Shown here: in pieces, positions 20,960-32,699 of the stretch
How positions within the stretch are numbered: the stretch's first letter is position 1
Layout of the letters: every line of letters starts with the position of its first letter
NCBI GenBank assembly: GCA_914767715.1
Contig: OU612071.1
Coordinates: 13,935,493 to 13,995,492 of the forward strand
Source of the DNA: Membranipora membranacea
Taxonomy: Eukaryota; Bryozoa; Gymnolaemata; Cheilostomatida; Membraniporidae
Reading direction: 5' to 3'
Length of the DNA: 60,000 nucleotides
Notes under the pieces: model-generated
Seen by the model: the letters and a program-made list of their open reading frames with translations, nothing else
The model's database searches: none
What the model was told of the DNA's origin: nothing
Program-made: the position numbers and the translations under genes

Positions 20960-22503
20960 AGTTTTTAAAACCAAGTTACATCCATGTTAACCTTGTCAAA
21001 TCCAAACAGCAATTAACACCACTGATCTAAAATGGAAAGACCTGGTACATTATTCGATGGCACTAGAAAATATAAACTCCCTCTCCCACTACCACGTCAG
21101 TACTGTCAAACAGCTTATTAAGGCCATACTCCAATTATGTTGTAATTGAGGAGACGGCAAAACCAACGCAAACACAGGCTTTCGCCATTGTAGAATCTGT
21201 CTGCAGTATAAATGTCTTATTAGTTACACAGCGAGCCATCGTGTGTAACCAACAATTCATTAGTCTTCATTGATTCTTATTTTAAGACTGGCAGGCACGC
21301 AAACATCCTAGTTACCGAAATATTAACCATTATGAAATGGAGCAATGCAGCGGATGTATAAATCACTGCGTTTCCCAGCACCAAAGTGATTTATTGACAA
21401 AAAATTATTAAATCCTTATTCATCTCCTAAGCCAATATATATTCTGATGTACAAACAATCTAATAGAGCTGTGATATAGCAAACAAACCGGATCATTGAA
21501 GGTAAAAAATAGCATGTTGCTAAAATTAATCGCATCACAGTAACCGAAAGTACGCAATGAAGCCTTAACATCTTAATCCCTGTTAATAGTTTACCTCATT
21601 TTATATGTCGTCATGCAATCAGTTGGGAATGAGATGCCAGTTTATTGCTGCTTTTCAAACTGTGTCGGTTAGGAGGGCATTTTTCATTGTCAGTACATAT
21701 CTTTTCTAGCCCGTATGCCTTCCTGGGTCTCACCGGTAAACTATTTAGACTGTAAACTGAGAAGAGAAGATAATTAAATAATGTTCTAAGATGGTTGAAG
21801 GGCTTCCATGAAATTGACTCCTACAGTTTACCAATTAACTGCCTCCCCAGCTCCTTGGAAATTTCCATTTACTAACCTAACTTAATTAACCAAAACTGCT
21901 CTGGAGGAGCTCCCAGCACCCCTCCTAGTGATGCTTTTGACATGCCTCAGATTTTTGCCTCCTCTACAAGTTTCCTTACTACGGCCTCGATGATATAACT
22001 GATTTCAAGGTGTAAAAACTAAGGGTCTAGAGTAGGTTATCCCTCCTGTTACAGATAAACACTAAAATATCTTTGACTAGGCTACCTTTGACCGACTGTT
22101 TTGTGATAGTTTCTGTTGTAATAAATAAAAAATAATAATAATAATAATGATAATAATAATAATACTAATAACTGTCCTAGTCAAGCAAGGACTAGGCTAA
22201 CTGTTTTACTGTTAGCAGAACATCGAAGGAGAGATTGCTTACTGTAGAACCTTCTAGACCCTGGGTTTTTGCACTTTAAAATGGTTACAGCATTCAATAA
22301 TGTCCTGGTGCGAGTAAATTTGGTTTTTTTGTTGATGATTTGCTATGAGATTACATTGAGATGAGCAGTGGTTGATTCTGGCTTTCCTAAACACTTAAAC
22401 TCTTCATTGTTTTTGATAATTGATTAATCGCTGACTCATGATGTTGGTACTACATGCCCCAGCACATCATCACACTGTTACATTTTGTTTATTCTAACCA
22501 TTC
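20960..22503. repeat. Upstream block P3, joined directly to G4 exon 4
   Basis: Near-identical to 6117-7712, including the ATA/AAT microsatellite near 22130. It contains a further-shortened MITE M remnant (21841-21988). At about 22503 the block stops at ttattctaaccattc and family coding sequence begins mid-exon. Confidence 0.75.
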
Positions 22504-24210
22504 CATCTAATCGTGGAAAAACTTCATTTGGTTATAAGCATCCTGCCTCCCAGCTGGAAGATGGCGAATACTTAGCAGTTGTCACCCCTTACCCCAAGCC
22601 CCTCTTTGATATAGATATACCAACCAGCGTTATATTCAATGTATGCAAAGGTGAGTTGGTGTTTTTATTAGGTATCATTATAACATTGCATCTCAAGATA
22701 ATGAGCATAACAGTCCTTTTGCTCTTAGGTGTATTTGCTGTCAATACTATAATTGAAAGCGATAAAGAGTTATGACATCAATAATAATTTCTGTGCAATA
22801 GTTGAAATTTAAGCGACTCACTTCACTTTGAAGCAATCTAACTTTAACCATTCTCCCTGCTTTAACCTAGAGAAAACATGTCTGTGGTTAAAAGTTAATC
22901 CGTACTCAAATTTTTCACTTTGTCTAATGACAGAATAAGATATTATTATAACTAAAATTAACATCCGTACTGAAATAGCATAATGCAATCAGATACCCAA
23001 AAAATGACTCATAACCATGTTTAGGTGCTAATGTGTACAAGAGGCCAAGTCAGCGTAAAGCGATCACCCCAGCCATATCAAATTCAAATAGGGTGAGCAC
23101 CATTCAAGCTCCTCCTGCTTTTTTGGAAATAAGAGGAGCAGTAGTGAATTATGTTTAATGGGAATTGGATGTGCTGAAGCGGAATTGTGTGATACGCATG
23201 CCCAATGAATCTTCATTTTTCAAAATACATCAAAATCGCCCAGTTTCAATGATTTCAAATCATCAACTTTAAATTATTCGGGCTTATTATGATCAATTTT
23301 GATGCTTATGATTTGTGGTTTAGAGGATGCCTAAACATCGTTGTAAAGATTGAGATTGAACGTTGTATTAAAATCTTATAATCCCAAGTGTGATGATCCA
23401 ACATAACAATTGCTATACCATATGCTGCTATTCAACTTTATTAATGGGTGTCTGCATAACACAATTTCTTGTATAACACACTTGACCAGTTGAGTAAAAT
23501 ATCTACAAATAAACCCAAATGCTACTGGACTGCCTCTCATTACACTGATCAGCCAATGGTCTTGCCTGTCACCGAATAATGATAAATCCCCGTGTCCCCC
23601 TCTCATTAGCCCGGATCTTTAATGTAAGCATATTGAAAGAAACTTCATCTGTTTGCATTGTCATCTTTGCATTAACATTATGCATTACACATTATGCATT
23701 GACATCTTTGTGACTTTATTTTTTTCTTCTCATTTTTGTTTTGGTATTCTGATACTCATTCTCAATGAATGAGTATTATCCAAAAATAAAGTATATATAT
23801 TATATACATTATATTATATATAATATATATATATGTATATTTGACAGATTGCGCTGATAGTATTACGTATCCAGACAAGACAGCTGTGCTCTCTTGTAAT
23901 AAACAGAAGCCATTACTTGTGGACTTATATGCTGAGGCCCTACTACCTAACACCATCACCGTTAGATTCGACCTGGGTAACCGTTGTACCCCTGAACCCT
24001 TCAAAGTATTCACCACATATTTGCTTCGAGGAGGAAGACCCATCAGGACAATCGAAACCAACGTGGTAAGTGTTGAATTATGAATGACCCAATAGACATT
24101 GTAGCGGGAGGCCTTGACTCCAATCCTCTTTCATGTTTTTTCATCATGGCAATCGTTAGCATTCATCATTCAATATGGGAGTGGACCACTCCCTCTAAGC
24201 ATGGAACCAG

Positions 24211-24298
24211 ATAGCCTGTCTTAACAAGCTTTGTTCGGTGGAAGGGGTGGGGGAATTAGCCCCCCCCCCCACCGAACAAAGCTTGTGCAGATGGCCTA
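24211..24298. mobile_element. 88-bp hairpin MITE, hAT-like, in a G4 intron
   Basis: Nearly all inverted repeat: caagctttgttcggtgg (24224-24240) pairs with ccaccgaacaaagcttg (24270-24286), and the outer ends tagcctgtct/gatggccta are partly paired. It is flanked by 8-base duplications ggaaccag (24203-24210, 24299-24306), typical of hAT. G2 has no such element here but carries MITE M within a few bases of the same position. The centre holds a long C run. Confidence 0.8.
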
Positions 24299-25654
24299 GG
24301 AACCAGTGTGAATGTAAGTTAACAGACCATCTTGTACATTTTCTTGTTTTAGGCTGAATACTTAGGGGGTTACTACGATGAGAGAAAGATGAGAAAATTC
24401 ACTTTTGAGAACGTTGAGCCTGGACAATACTATGTTGCGGTAACTGATTTGTTCTTTCTTCTGATATATATGAATGAAGTACTCATAACATGCTCTTGGA
24501 CATTAAATGTCTGACTAACCTCACTCTGAAATTGGACAATATGTTGCTTGCAAATGTGTTAGCAACGTTTTAGCAACGTTTTAGCAATGGGTTGGCTGTG
24601 TTAGCAACGTGTTGGAGATATGTTTCTAGCAATACGTTGACTATTCATGGCTGATGGATGAGAGAGAGCCAATGCCAGGTCTTAAGGTTCTCACCTGAAT
24701 ATATATATTTGCATGATATAGAGAATGAAGTAAACCAGTTTTCTTTTCACTATATCTCAATATGTGTCTTCTATTACCTGCCATGGCTCCGATCAAATTG
24801 TCTACTATGCTTCCCTTAACCTCACCAGCTTTAACTGAAACTAAATTCTGAGAACGCTCAAAGTGATGTTAGTTTCACCATTGGTACACCTTAGTGTATT
24901 TTATTTGTGGTTAAATCCAATCAGAATTTCATGAAAGGAACAAACAAGGAAACAAACATGATGCATATAATTCTTCTTAAATGTGTAGTATCTCATAATG
25001 CAAATATTCCATATTAATAATGCAAATGCAAATTGCAATTGCACAATTACAACTGCAATGCATAATGCAAATTAATATGTATTTCATTTTGCTTGGTAGG
25101 TGCAGCGAGGGGTAGCCAGCCTTGTAATCGCAGATGGTCAACGAGTGACTGTAAAAGGTAAAAACTCTTAGTTTACTTGTGAGCTCAGACCTATCGCCCA
25201 TCCTAAACTACTGCTGCCACTCAGGCAGATTTGTGCTCCAAGATAGCTCGCTGAGACTTCAATGATGACCATCAGTTTGTGCAAATTATTTTCCCATTAG
25301 GTGACAATGCTAAGTTTGCACCCTCATATTATTAGTTTTGAGTCATACAGAATTCAATAAGCACACATTTTCCCGTGTGGCAGAAGTGGTTTAACGCTCC
25401 CTCCCCCTCCTGTGTCAGACTGGTCAGAAGTTTATCACTATTGCTCTTGTGATTGGCCAGCTGTGATGAAGTTTCCCATCAATTATATTGATGCACACAT
25501 TCAGGATAGTTTCAAAATATGGCTGGCAAATTTTTAATAGATGGTGTCCTGTTCTTTTCTTTCTGCTGCTTCAAGAAAATAAACTTTTAGCTGATTAACT
25601 CACTTCTTTCTTCTGCTGTTTTTTAAATGAGGAGATTACGTTGAGCAATACATA

Positions 25655-25877
25655 CAGGCCCGTAGTTCTAGGGGAGGCATGGAGGCATTGCCTCCCCTTG
25701 AAAGCTAAATAAAGTGGCCACAATTGAATAAGCCATGTTTGAATCAGCTATTCTAGGATTTCAGTTTGCTCATTATATGCCTTAAACTTCTTAGGGAGAA
25801 ACTAACAGCACCTCTCCTGGTGATGCTTCCGACTCACCTAAAGAGCTTGCCTCCCCAACCATTTCACTATGGCCCTG
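25655..25877. mobile_element. MITE family M, intact copy in the last G4 intron
   Basis: Begins caggcccgtagttctagggg and ends atttcactatggccctg. It has a normal internal palindrome. It inserted independently of the truncated copy in the G2 last intron (15206-15370). Confidence 0.75.
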
Positions 25878-26603
25878 TTTTGTCATGTGGTCACAAAATG
25901 ATGGATCGGTGTCTTTGGCATAGCACAAATGTTGAAGTCGTAATACATGACTCTGCTTTTCCGCCATGATTATGAACTAATTAAGCCATTCATTAGTTGT
26001 CCCCCTCAGCTAGCTGATATCCTGAAACAAACTTGAGTAGAGTGATGCAATATAGGCGTGTTAGATATCATGTATCCCTCTGTCAACAGTTCCAGTTATT
26101 AAAATCTATCAAATACATTAACTGTCTTCCCATGGGGAATGTAATAAAATAGTTCCGGACTCATATTTCTATGACTTGCGGCTCTTTCTTCACTGCTCCA
26201 TGGTCTTTAGTCTATAGTCTATATATATATTCTATAATCTTTGTTCTTTATTCTATATTATTTATTATATGTCCTATATTTTATTATCTTCATTCTATTT
26301 TCTAGGGGAATCAGACGTGATCACTGTTGCAAATACGCAGAGTAAAATAGATCGTAGACGACACCTGCTAGACCGAGAATATCTCAGATTTACAAAATAT
26401 TGATTGATGATTCATACAGCTCATACAGTACATTAGTAGATGCCTTCCAATAATCAACTGCTGATCTATCCCCTAATTATGAACGCCACTCGAGAATATG
26501 AAAATTATCTTTTCACAAACAGTGTGTTTTATTTCCTCTGATTAAATGTATCAGAGGACATAAAACCCAAGATGATGCTGTGTAACACTTTGCTTACTAT
26601 AAT

Positions 26604-26632
26604 ATATGGATATGTATATGTATACTTATACA

Positions 26633-26674
<42 letters not shown>

Positions 26675-26722
26675 GATGTGTATATGTATATTTCTATGTA
26701 TACATGCATGTATATATATGTA
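26604..26722. repeat. TATATG microsatellite
   Basis: Long run of tatatg repeats, counterpart of 16306-16443. Confidence 0.85.
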
Positions 26723-26799
26723 AGGGTCATATAATGATATAACGCTGCGACTCATAGCCTGAAACTAGTTGACACGAATTCCCAATAATTGGGGTGCTG

Positions 26800-27200
26800 C
26801 CAAACTATATATTTATTAGCATATCTTAAAGCTATCAGTACTTAATGCCCATGTAGTTTTTGTTGTTGTTGCTATAAACTGCAGCTCAATAATATGTTTC
26901 TCATTATCTTATCTTATCTCAAAATTTATGAAGTTACAAAAACCTTCTGAATAAATATTGATAAAAAAAGAGCTTTAAAAATATTTGAACATCTTTATTC
27001 AAAGGATTTGCAATATTAGCCCATATCCTCAAAATTACATTCTAAGACATCAAATCAATAATATGTCAAAAGTCAAAAATGAGTTACTGAGATGATTAAA
27101 GGATCATTTCTTTCATTGTCACAAAGATTAAGATCAATTTTGTAAGGACTTGTAAACTTAGTGTAACATATAAATCAGAAGGCCTCACCAAGGATGAGAC
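26800..27200. other. Gap with nothing recognised
   Basis: AT-rich sequence with many stops on both strands. No exon, repeat boundary or RNA motif is seen. Confidence 0.5.
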
Positions 27201-28000
27201 AACTGTATGCTAAGTAAATTGAAGCAAACAAAAATACATAAATTTACAGGGTGTGTTTTTGTTGAATTATATTGAGCGATAATATTGACAGTCCTGATAC
27301 GACAGGAGTTGATGCAGCTCAGTATCAAAGCTGCAGTACATGCAAGTGAGACTGTGGTAATTGTAAGACTGAATGATATAAAATTGTGTATTATTATAGC
27401 TGTTTTGTAAAGTTACGTTAAGTTAAAGTTAAGTGCAAAATTGAGACGTGTGATAATTCTAACTCTATGTGTGTCGGTTGCATTAATTTCAGTGGAGTGT
27501 AATATCTGTGCGTGTATTAAATTTCGTCAGGAGATTAATTGATATCGCCCATAAATCGCATCATTTCTTGTTGGATCAGTGTATCGATATTATTGAGTAT
27601 AGAGACCCTTTTGCGGCTTGAATAATCATAGAATTTAGAGTGAAGGCTTAAAGAGCACCATCCTCAGACACATAGAACCCTAAACATACATTGAAGCCAC
27701 TTGCTCATCAAAGAGTAGACTCGGAGCAATCTGACTCCTTGTTGTGTACACTGCCCAATCCGTCTCTCACACTGATATGACTGCTCAAAAGAAAAAGAAA
27801 AATAGACTTATTTGAAAACGGCCAAAAGAAGCAGAAACACAATACATACTGCAACACATGAACCACACACCAAATGGAAGACATTGAAAATTGACCAAAA
27901 GCCATATTGGCCTATGAGGAAAATGATGCGCTCCCGAAGTGGACCACAAACAAAATTTGGCCATTAGCAAAACGGACCACTTTATAAAGCAACAATAGCA

Positions 28001-28065
28001 AAGAAGCTCAGTGGTTTCAGTCTCATGATTTTGACTGACCGCAAGGTTCTAGGTTCTATCCATTT
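28001..28065 (+). other. tRNA-like box A/B segment inside repeat R1
   Basis: agctcagtggtttcag (28005-28020) resembles a D-arm with box A, and ggttctatcc (28052-28061) resembles box B. The equivalents at 35183-35250 and 41626-41690 have drifted. This suggests that a tRNA-derived SINE, or a pol III promoter, lies within family R. Confidence 0.4.
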
Positions 28066-29426
28066 ATATTAGGTTCAATAGCCGGAATTATTGCTAACTA
28101 AGCTGGTGATACAAAGGAAATGCATGTATCTAAAACAGAAAAAAACAGTAATGACGAAAACGATACGAGGCTTCCTTTTGGTAGTTGAAACCAACCACCA
28201 GTTATTCAATAAAGAAAAAAGTATGTCTAATAGGCTGTTGCCATAAATCATCGGTTTCCAAGGAGGACTATTAACCAAAATTCAATTTTAATTTTTAACC
28301 TGTAAATCGCTGAGCACCGGCAGTCTTGGACATCAGATATTTATTGAAAAAAATGCAGTTAACCTAGTCTCACCAGCACCTTCAGGCAAAGGCGGTTTGA
28401 AAAAATAACTGCACTAAAAACTAAACACCCTGTGTGAACCAACAGCATATTTGGACAAAAGGTAACTAAGACGCCATTTGCTGTGTAACATCGTAAGTTA
28501 TATATTTTAAACATGAGCACAGTCTTACATGGACTCCTTGGATCCCATGGTTACAAGTTACGATTGGGATATGGATTGGGATTGGCCTTACTGAGGTGGG
28601 TCTGTGTTTGGAACAGTTTTGTTCGTTGCTGTTTTGTTCTTTGTTTGAAATAGTCTGATATGTCTTAAGCTCTGGCTGCACATGCCGTACTGTCCATAGG
28701 ATTGGGAAACTTTTAGTAAGGCTACGGATTGGGCAAGGTGCTACACACACCTATTAATAGCTAGGCCTATTCCTTTCAATTAAAATACAATTTGGGTCTG
28801 CTTTGCCTTCCTATTGTTCAACTTGAATGAATTAAACCATCACTATTTAGTAATTTAATTAAGCCCCGCCTCTTTCACAAATAACAAAGGAATAGCTGGC
28901 CGTACTACGGCTACGGCTACGGCTAGAACCAACAAGTTGGTTAGCGCATCTGAGGCATCTAGCAGAGCTAACCTAGCTATCCTATGCATCTGGCAGAGCT
29001 AAATATGCCCCAATCCTGTGGAAAATATGGCGTGTGTAGCCGCAACTTAAGTCTTGTAAAATAAGTGCGCCTCAAGAATAATAGTCTTGCGTGCAGTAAT
29101 CAATCATTGCGGTATGTTAAGGTGAGGTGTTGTTGAGAAGGTTTGGGTACATAATGTGATGGCGAGTGAATGACATTGTTGTGGTGATGAATGCATGGAG
29201 AAGCAAGTACAAATTGAGCTACCAGCGGGGAGAGACAGACTCATAGAGAGAGTTTGGCGGAATCACCACGCAGCGTTATACTGAAAGAAGGAAGGTGCTT
29301 TCGTCCCTATATTGTGAACTCACATAATGTGATATATAATATAATAACAGATAAATTGTTTTAAACAATAAATAAAAAATTAAATCTATACAAACTCAGT
29401 GAAGTTTATTTAACTTGGGGTATTAA

Positions 29427-29833
29427 ACTACTGCTGACACAGCTGGGCTTTGTCCAGCAGTGCCACGAGTCAAAGAATTGAATAGAGAGTTGTGGCATCA
29501 AAACATCTAGCTAGTAGCTTTGAATGGAGTTATTTGAGCTCTCAAAATGTAAGGAGTATTTTCCTCCCCAGCCATCCACCATTAGTGACGACATATGTTG
29601 AGGTTGACCAGTCAGGTTTGATCTCAGCTAGATTTTAAAGGCATCTGATTGGTCAACCTCAACATATGTCATCACTAATGGTGGATGGCTGGGGAAGAAA
29701 ATACTCCTTACTTTTTGAGTGCTCATATAACTCCATTCAAAGCTACTGGCTAGATGTTTTGATGCAACAACTCTCTATTAAAATTTTTGACTGGTGGTAC
29801 TGCTGGACAAAACCCAGCTGTGTCAGCAGTGGT
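29427..29833. mobile_element. 407-bp foldback element at a TTAA site
   Basis: Arms of about 190 bp (29427-29620 and 29645-29833) are inverted copies around a short centre (29621-29644). The ends read actactgctgacacagctgg and its imperfect complement. TTAA lies on both sides (29423-29426, 29834-29837). Repeat R copies at about 36588 and 42093 run uninterrupted through the same spot (atatttaggacaaggtaggg), which proves insertion. It encodes nothing. Confidence 0.8.
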
Positions 29834-30101
29834 TTAAGAACAAGGTAGCGTTTCTGCCCCTGCACATCAGTTAGAACCCTAATAAAATATCCAGATCTTA
29901 ATTGAAATGAACGGAGTAATGGCCTCACAGATTTTGTGGAAGAAACTCCGGTAATTAAAGCATAGTAATGTGTCATGCTACATGTATGTATGTCATGCTA
30001 TGTATATATTTATGTGTACAGATGAACTAGGATTCTTTTTTTTGGGAGTTGGAGAAATCTGCGATATCATCATTATTTAGTATTTTTACCATTTATTGCA
30101 G

Positions 30102-30265
30102 TTGTGTTAAAAGAATATCGGCGCAAAGAAGAAGAGCAGATTGGGCTCCAAATTAAGGTTTCCCACCTTGATCTAGCGGAGTTCTTAACAGAAATTTGCA
30201 GCGATTTATCTGGAGTTGTGCCTAAGAACTATAAGTCTGGAGGGCACACATACTATTACTTCTAA
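30102..30265 (+). CDS. Possible terminal exon of an unknown gene
   Basis: After an acceptor-like ttattgcag, an open frame of 54 codons ends at TAA (30263). The composition looks coding: a charged stretch (KEYRRKEEEQ), amphipathic segments (QIKVSHLDLAEF) and an aromatic end (YYYF). No upstream exon was found and I do not recognise the sequence. It sits between the foldback-bearing R1 copy and R2. It may be the last exon of a gene captured or stranded by repeats, or a transposon gene end. An accidental frame remains possible. Confidence 0.3.
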
Positions 30266-31149
30266 GTGGCCGACGAAGCAGAGTGAGTAAATCTGTTTAT
30301 GCTTGATGATGCTGATTGTTATAATAATTGTCTGATTTATTTGAGTTGAAAGCCTTTAAAGTAATACAATTCTGGTGGTTCTTGTTGAAATTTCTGAGCT
30401 TAACACCTACAAGTGCTTATTCACAAAGCTATAAGCTTGATGTTTTACTTGCTATACATGTAGTAGTTATTGTCTTACATTTTAAGGTTTGAACCTTGGG
30501 GTACTCCTGTGTTGATGTCACGGTACTGAGATACAGCATTATTTACAATAACATATTGTTTACGGTTTTTGAGGTAATTTTCGATGAGAGATGTGGCACG
30601 GGTTTATGGTTATGGTTTGGGTTTTTGTTATACTGCATCCCCTCCTCCATTGATATACAATGACAAAACTTCAGAACGATTGAAGCAAGCAAATGACAAT
30701 ATTATATGAATATCCTATCACATACAGGATACAGTCTCGAACTATTACAGACACTGTTGATCACATGACTGCTGCCATTTCACCTCTTAATATAATCAAG
30801 AGAAACAATTACATACAAATCTCAACCTTAATGACATTCGTCGACACTAATATCATCAAAGTGAAACTGCCTGCCAAAACTGCATCATCTATACACCATT
30901 AGCGCATCAATATGTATATGCAGCAGCTAGAACAAAAGTCAGAAGCATCCGAACCATCGTGCAAGTCAGAAGCATCAGAACCGTTGTTGAATACAGTAGA
31001 ATCAGAAACGTTGTACAAGATAGTTGGATCAGTTGGATCGCTGGACAGAGGAGAAGCATCCAGGCCATCATCCAATACAGTGGTAATTTAGCTGTTAACA
31101 TATGTGGTAAATCTAAGAGTCAACCAGAGTGACATACCAAAATCGATAG

Positions 31150-31700
31150 TCAGAGTCTTGTAAGACCTCCGGGAGAACAATATCATACAAACTGCTACGC
31201 AGCTGAGTAACGTTTTGTGAATGATTAATAAGTCGTAGACCCACACAGATATCGAACAAGAAAGAGAAGTTCAGGCCAGATTGATTTGAACGAAATTTTC
31301 AAATCATTTATATATATATATGCATTTTATCTCATATCATTTTAATATATAATTTGAAATGTGATAATTTTAATTCTACGTGTGTCGAGAGCATCAATTT
31401 CAGTGGAGTAGATTAATCACTGTGCGTGTATTAAATTTGGTCAGGATATGAATTGATATCACGCATAAGACGCATCAAATCTTGTCGGATCATTGTATCG
31501 ATATCATTAGTATAGAGATCCTTTTGTGGCTTGAATAATTATATAATTTAGTGTGAAGGCTTGAATTGCACCAACCAAAGGCACATCGAACATAAATAAG
31601 AGCCCACTCGCTCAAGAAAAAGAGAACTCGGAGCAATCCAATTACACATCGTTGTGTACACGGCCCAATCTGTTTCTAAAACTAGAGATGAAAAAAATAT
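31150..31700. repeat. Repeat R, copy R2 (partial)
   Basis: Shares atacaaactgctacgcagct (31174-31193), aatttcagtggagtagatta and cggcccaatctgtttc with other R copies. The right two-thirds are missing. Confidence 0.55.
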
Positions 31701-31834
31701 TCAGAAAGGTAATCATTTCTTATTGGAAAACAATCAACAGTGAGTAATCTGGTGACAAAACTCATCATTGGTGTCAAGGTCAAGGTCAAGGTCAAACCAC
31801 AGATAATGATGAAATTGGTATATTATAGATTCAT

Positions 31835-32030
31835 CTTCCTCTGAAAACACCAGGTCTGCAAACAATTTAAAGTCATTCTGACATAACCATGTTCATTGTT
31901 AGTCATTATCTTCCATATTTCTTCTTTATTTATTTATTCCATATTTATTCATTTTTGTTTTATATTGGCACACTCGAAAGAACATCATTTTAATGACGAA
32001 GATTGCTTGTCAATAAACAATTAAAAAAAA
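31835..32030. repeat. Dispersed repeat F, intergenic copy
   Basis: Resembles 9745-10005 and 38515-38745: caggtctgcaaacaatttaa, ggcacactcgaaagaacatc and the gtcaataaacaatt ending. Confidence 0.5.
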
Positions 32031-32624
32031 AGGAATCAAACTATATGACTCTGAAGCCCAAGTTATGACTGCTCAAAAAAAAAGAAATATAAGAAGAGCA
32101 CAACAGATTTGAAAAGGGCCAAGAGAGGCAGATGAACAATGAATAACATTCTAAAATAGGCCACACACCAAATTTGGCTATGAGAAAAATGAACGACTTC
32201 TGTCAGGGTGACAATTTTTAGATTCATTATCAAACAGGATGAATACCAGACAGAATTACTGCACTGAAGGAATGGCAGAAAACCGACAATAACAACCTTC
32301 CGCGGTGATAGCTCAACCAGAGAAAATGTTTTCATCACAATCTCTGAGGGTAGTCGCTACCATGATAAAATCATATACAGGGATCTTAGTATTACTAGAA
32401 TTTTTCGAGAGATCTAAACCAACGCTTCCAACCACATACAAATAACTATGCTTGATCCATGGAAAAGAAGCTAGGGTGGTGAAAGTTGCTGACGTGTTTG
32501 AATGTGGCAAAAATGAGATGACAGAGTCAGTATTCATTAAGCCTTGGATCATTAATTTGACACACAACATCATTTTCCTTCAAACCTCATTTTGAACACA
32601 AGGTGATGGTACAATTTATAATCC

Positions 32625-32690
32625 ATAAGTCCATAAATCCATATCCATATCCATATCTAAATCCATAAATCCATAAATCCATAATCTTAT
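32625..32690. repeat. ATCCATA minisatellite
   Basis: Short tandem repeats of atccata/aatccata, about eight units with small variants. Confidence 0.75.
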
Positions 32691-32699
32691 AAATATTAA

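Larger units (their letters stand above)
22506..26403 (+). pseudogene. G4: 5'-truncated paralogue of G2
   Basis: Retained exons are 22506-22650 (exon 4 from its middle), 23848-24065, 24353-24439, 25100-25157 and 26306-26403. Every splice site is GT-AG, phases match G2 and all frames are open to the TGA, so the encoded part is not decayed. The second domain shows L-P-N-T-I-T-V-R-F-D, N-R-C and F-E-N-V-E-P-G-Q-Y-Y-V. The gene lacks the promoter, signal peptide, exons 1-3 and the G-G-A-R part of exon 4. No ATG precedes the coding part in frame near the junction, so it is probably not translated as a secreted protein unless spliced to an unseen upstream exon. An intact coding part with a lost 5' end suggests a recent deletion. 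G2 is the closest relative in the window. Confidence 0.65.
18018..26800. repeat. Segmental duplicate of region 1-16500, with deletions
   Basis: Sequence from 18018 matches 1 onward (G1/G3 3' ends, unit A, block P). At about 22504 it jumps to a match with 12274 onward (G4 against G2), running to the microsatellite near 16440/26720. Relative to the first copy it lacks one A unit and about 4.56 kb that holds the G2 promoter, exons 1-3 and part of exon 4. Confidence 0.8.
27230..29880. repeat. Dispersed repeat R, longest copy (R1)
   Basis: A non-coding unit of about 2.25 kb, with a foldback element inserted near its right end (29427-29833). Landmarks in order: gtgataattctaa and aatttcagtggag (27449-27500), gttgtgtaca with cccaatc (27740-27765), caaatggaagacattgaaaa (27871-27890), the tRNA-like segment (28001-28065), aatcaccacgcagcgttata (29262-29281) and aaactcagtgaagtttattt (29393-29412). 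Other copies are at 31150-31700, 34790-36660, 40440-42160 and 42680-42920 (right end only). No open frame of note. It could be a non-autonomous retroelement, but no LTR or primer site was shown. Confidence 0.6.
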
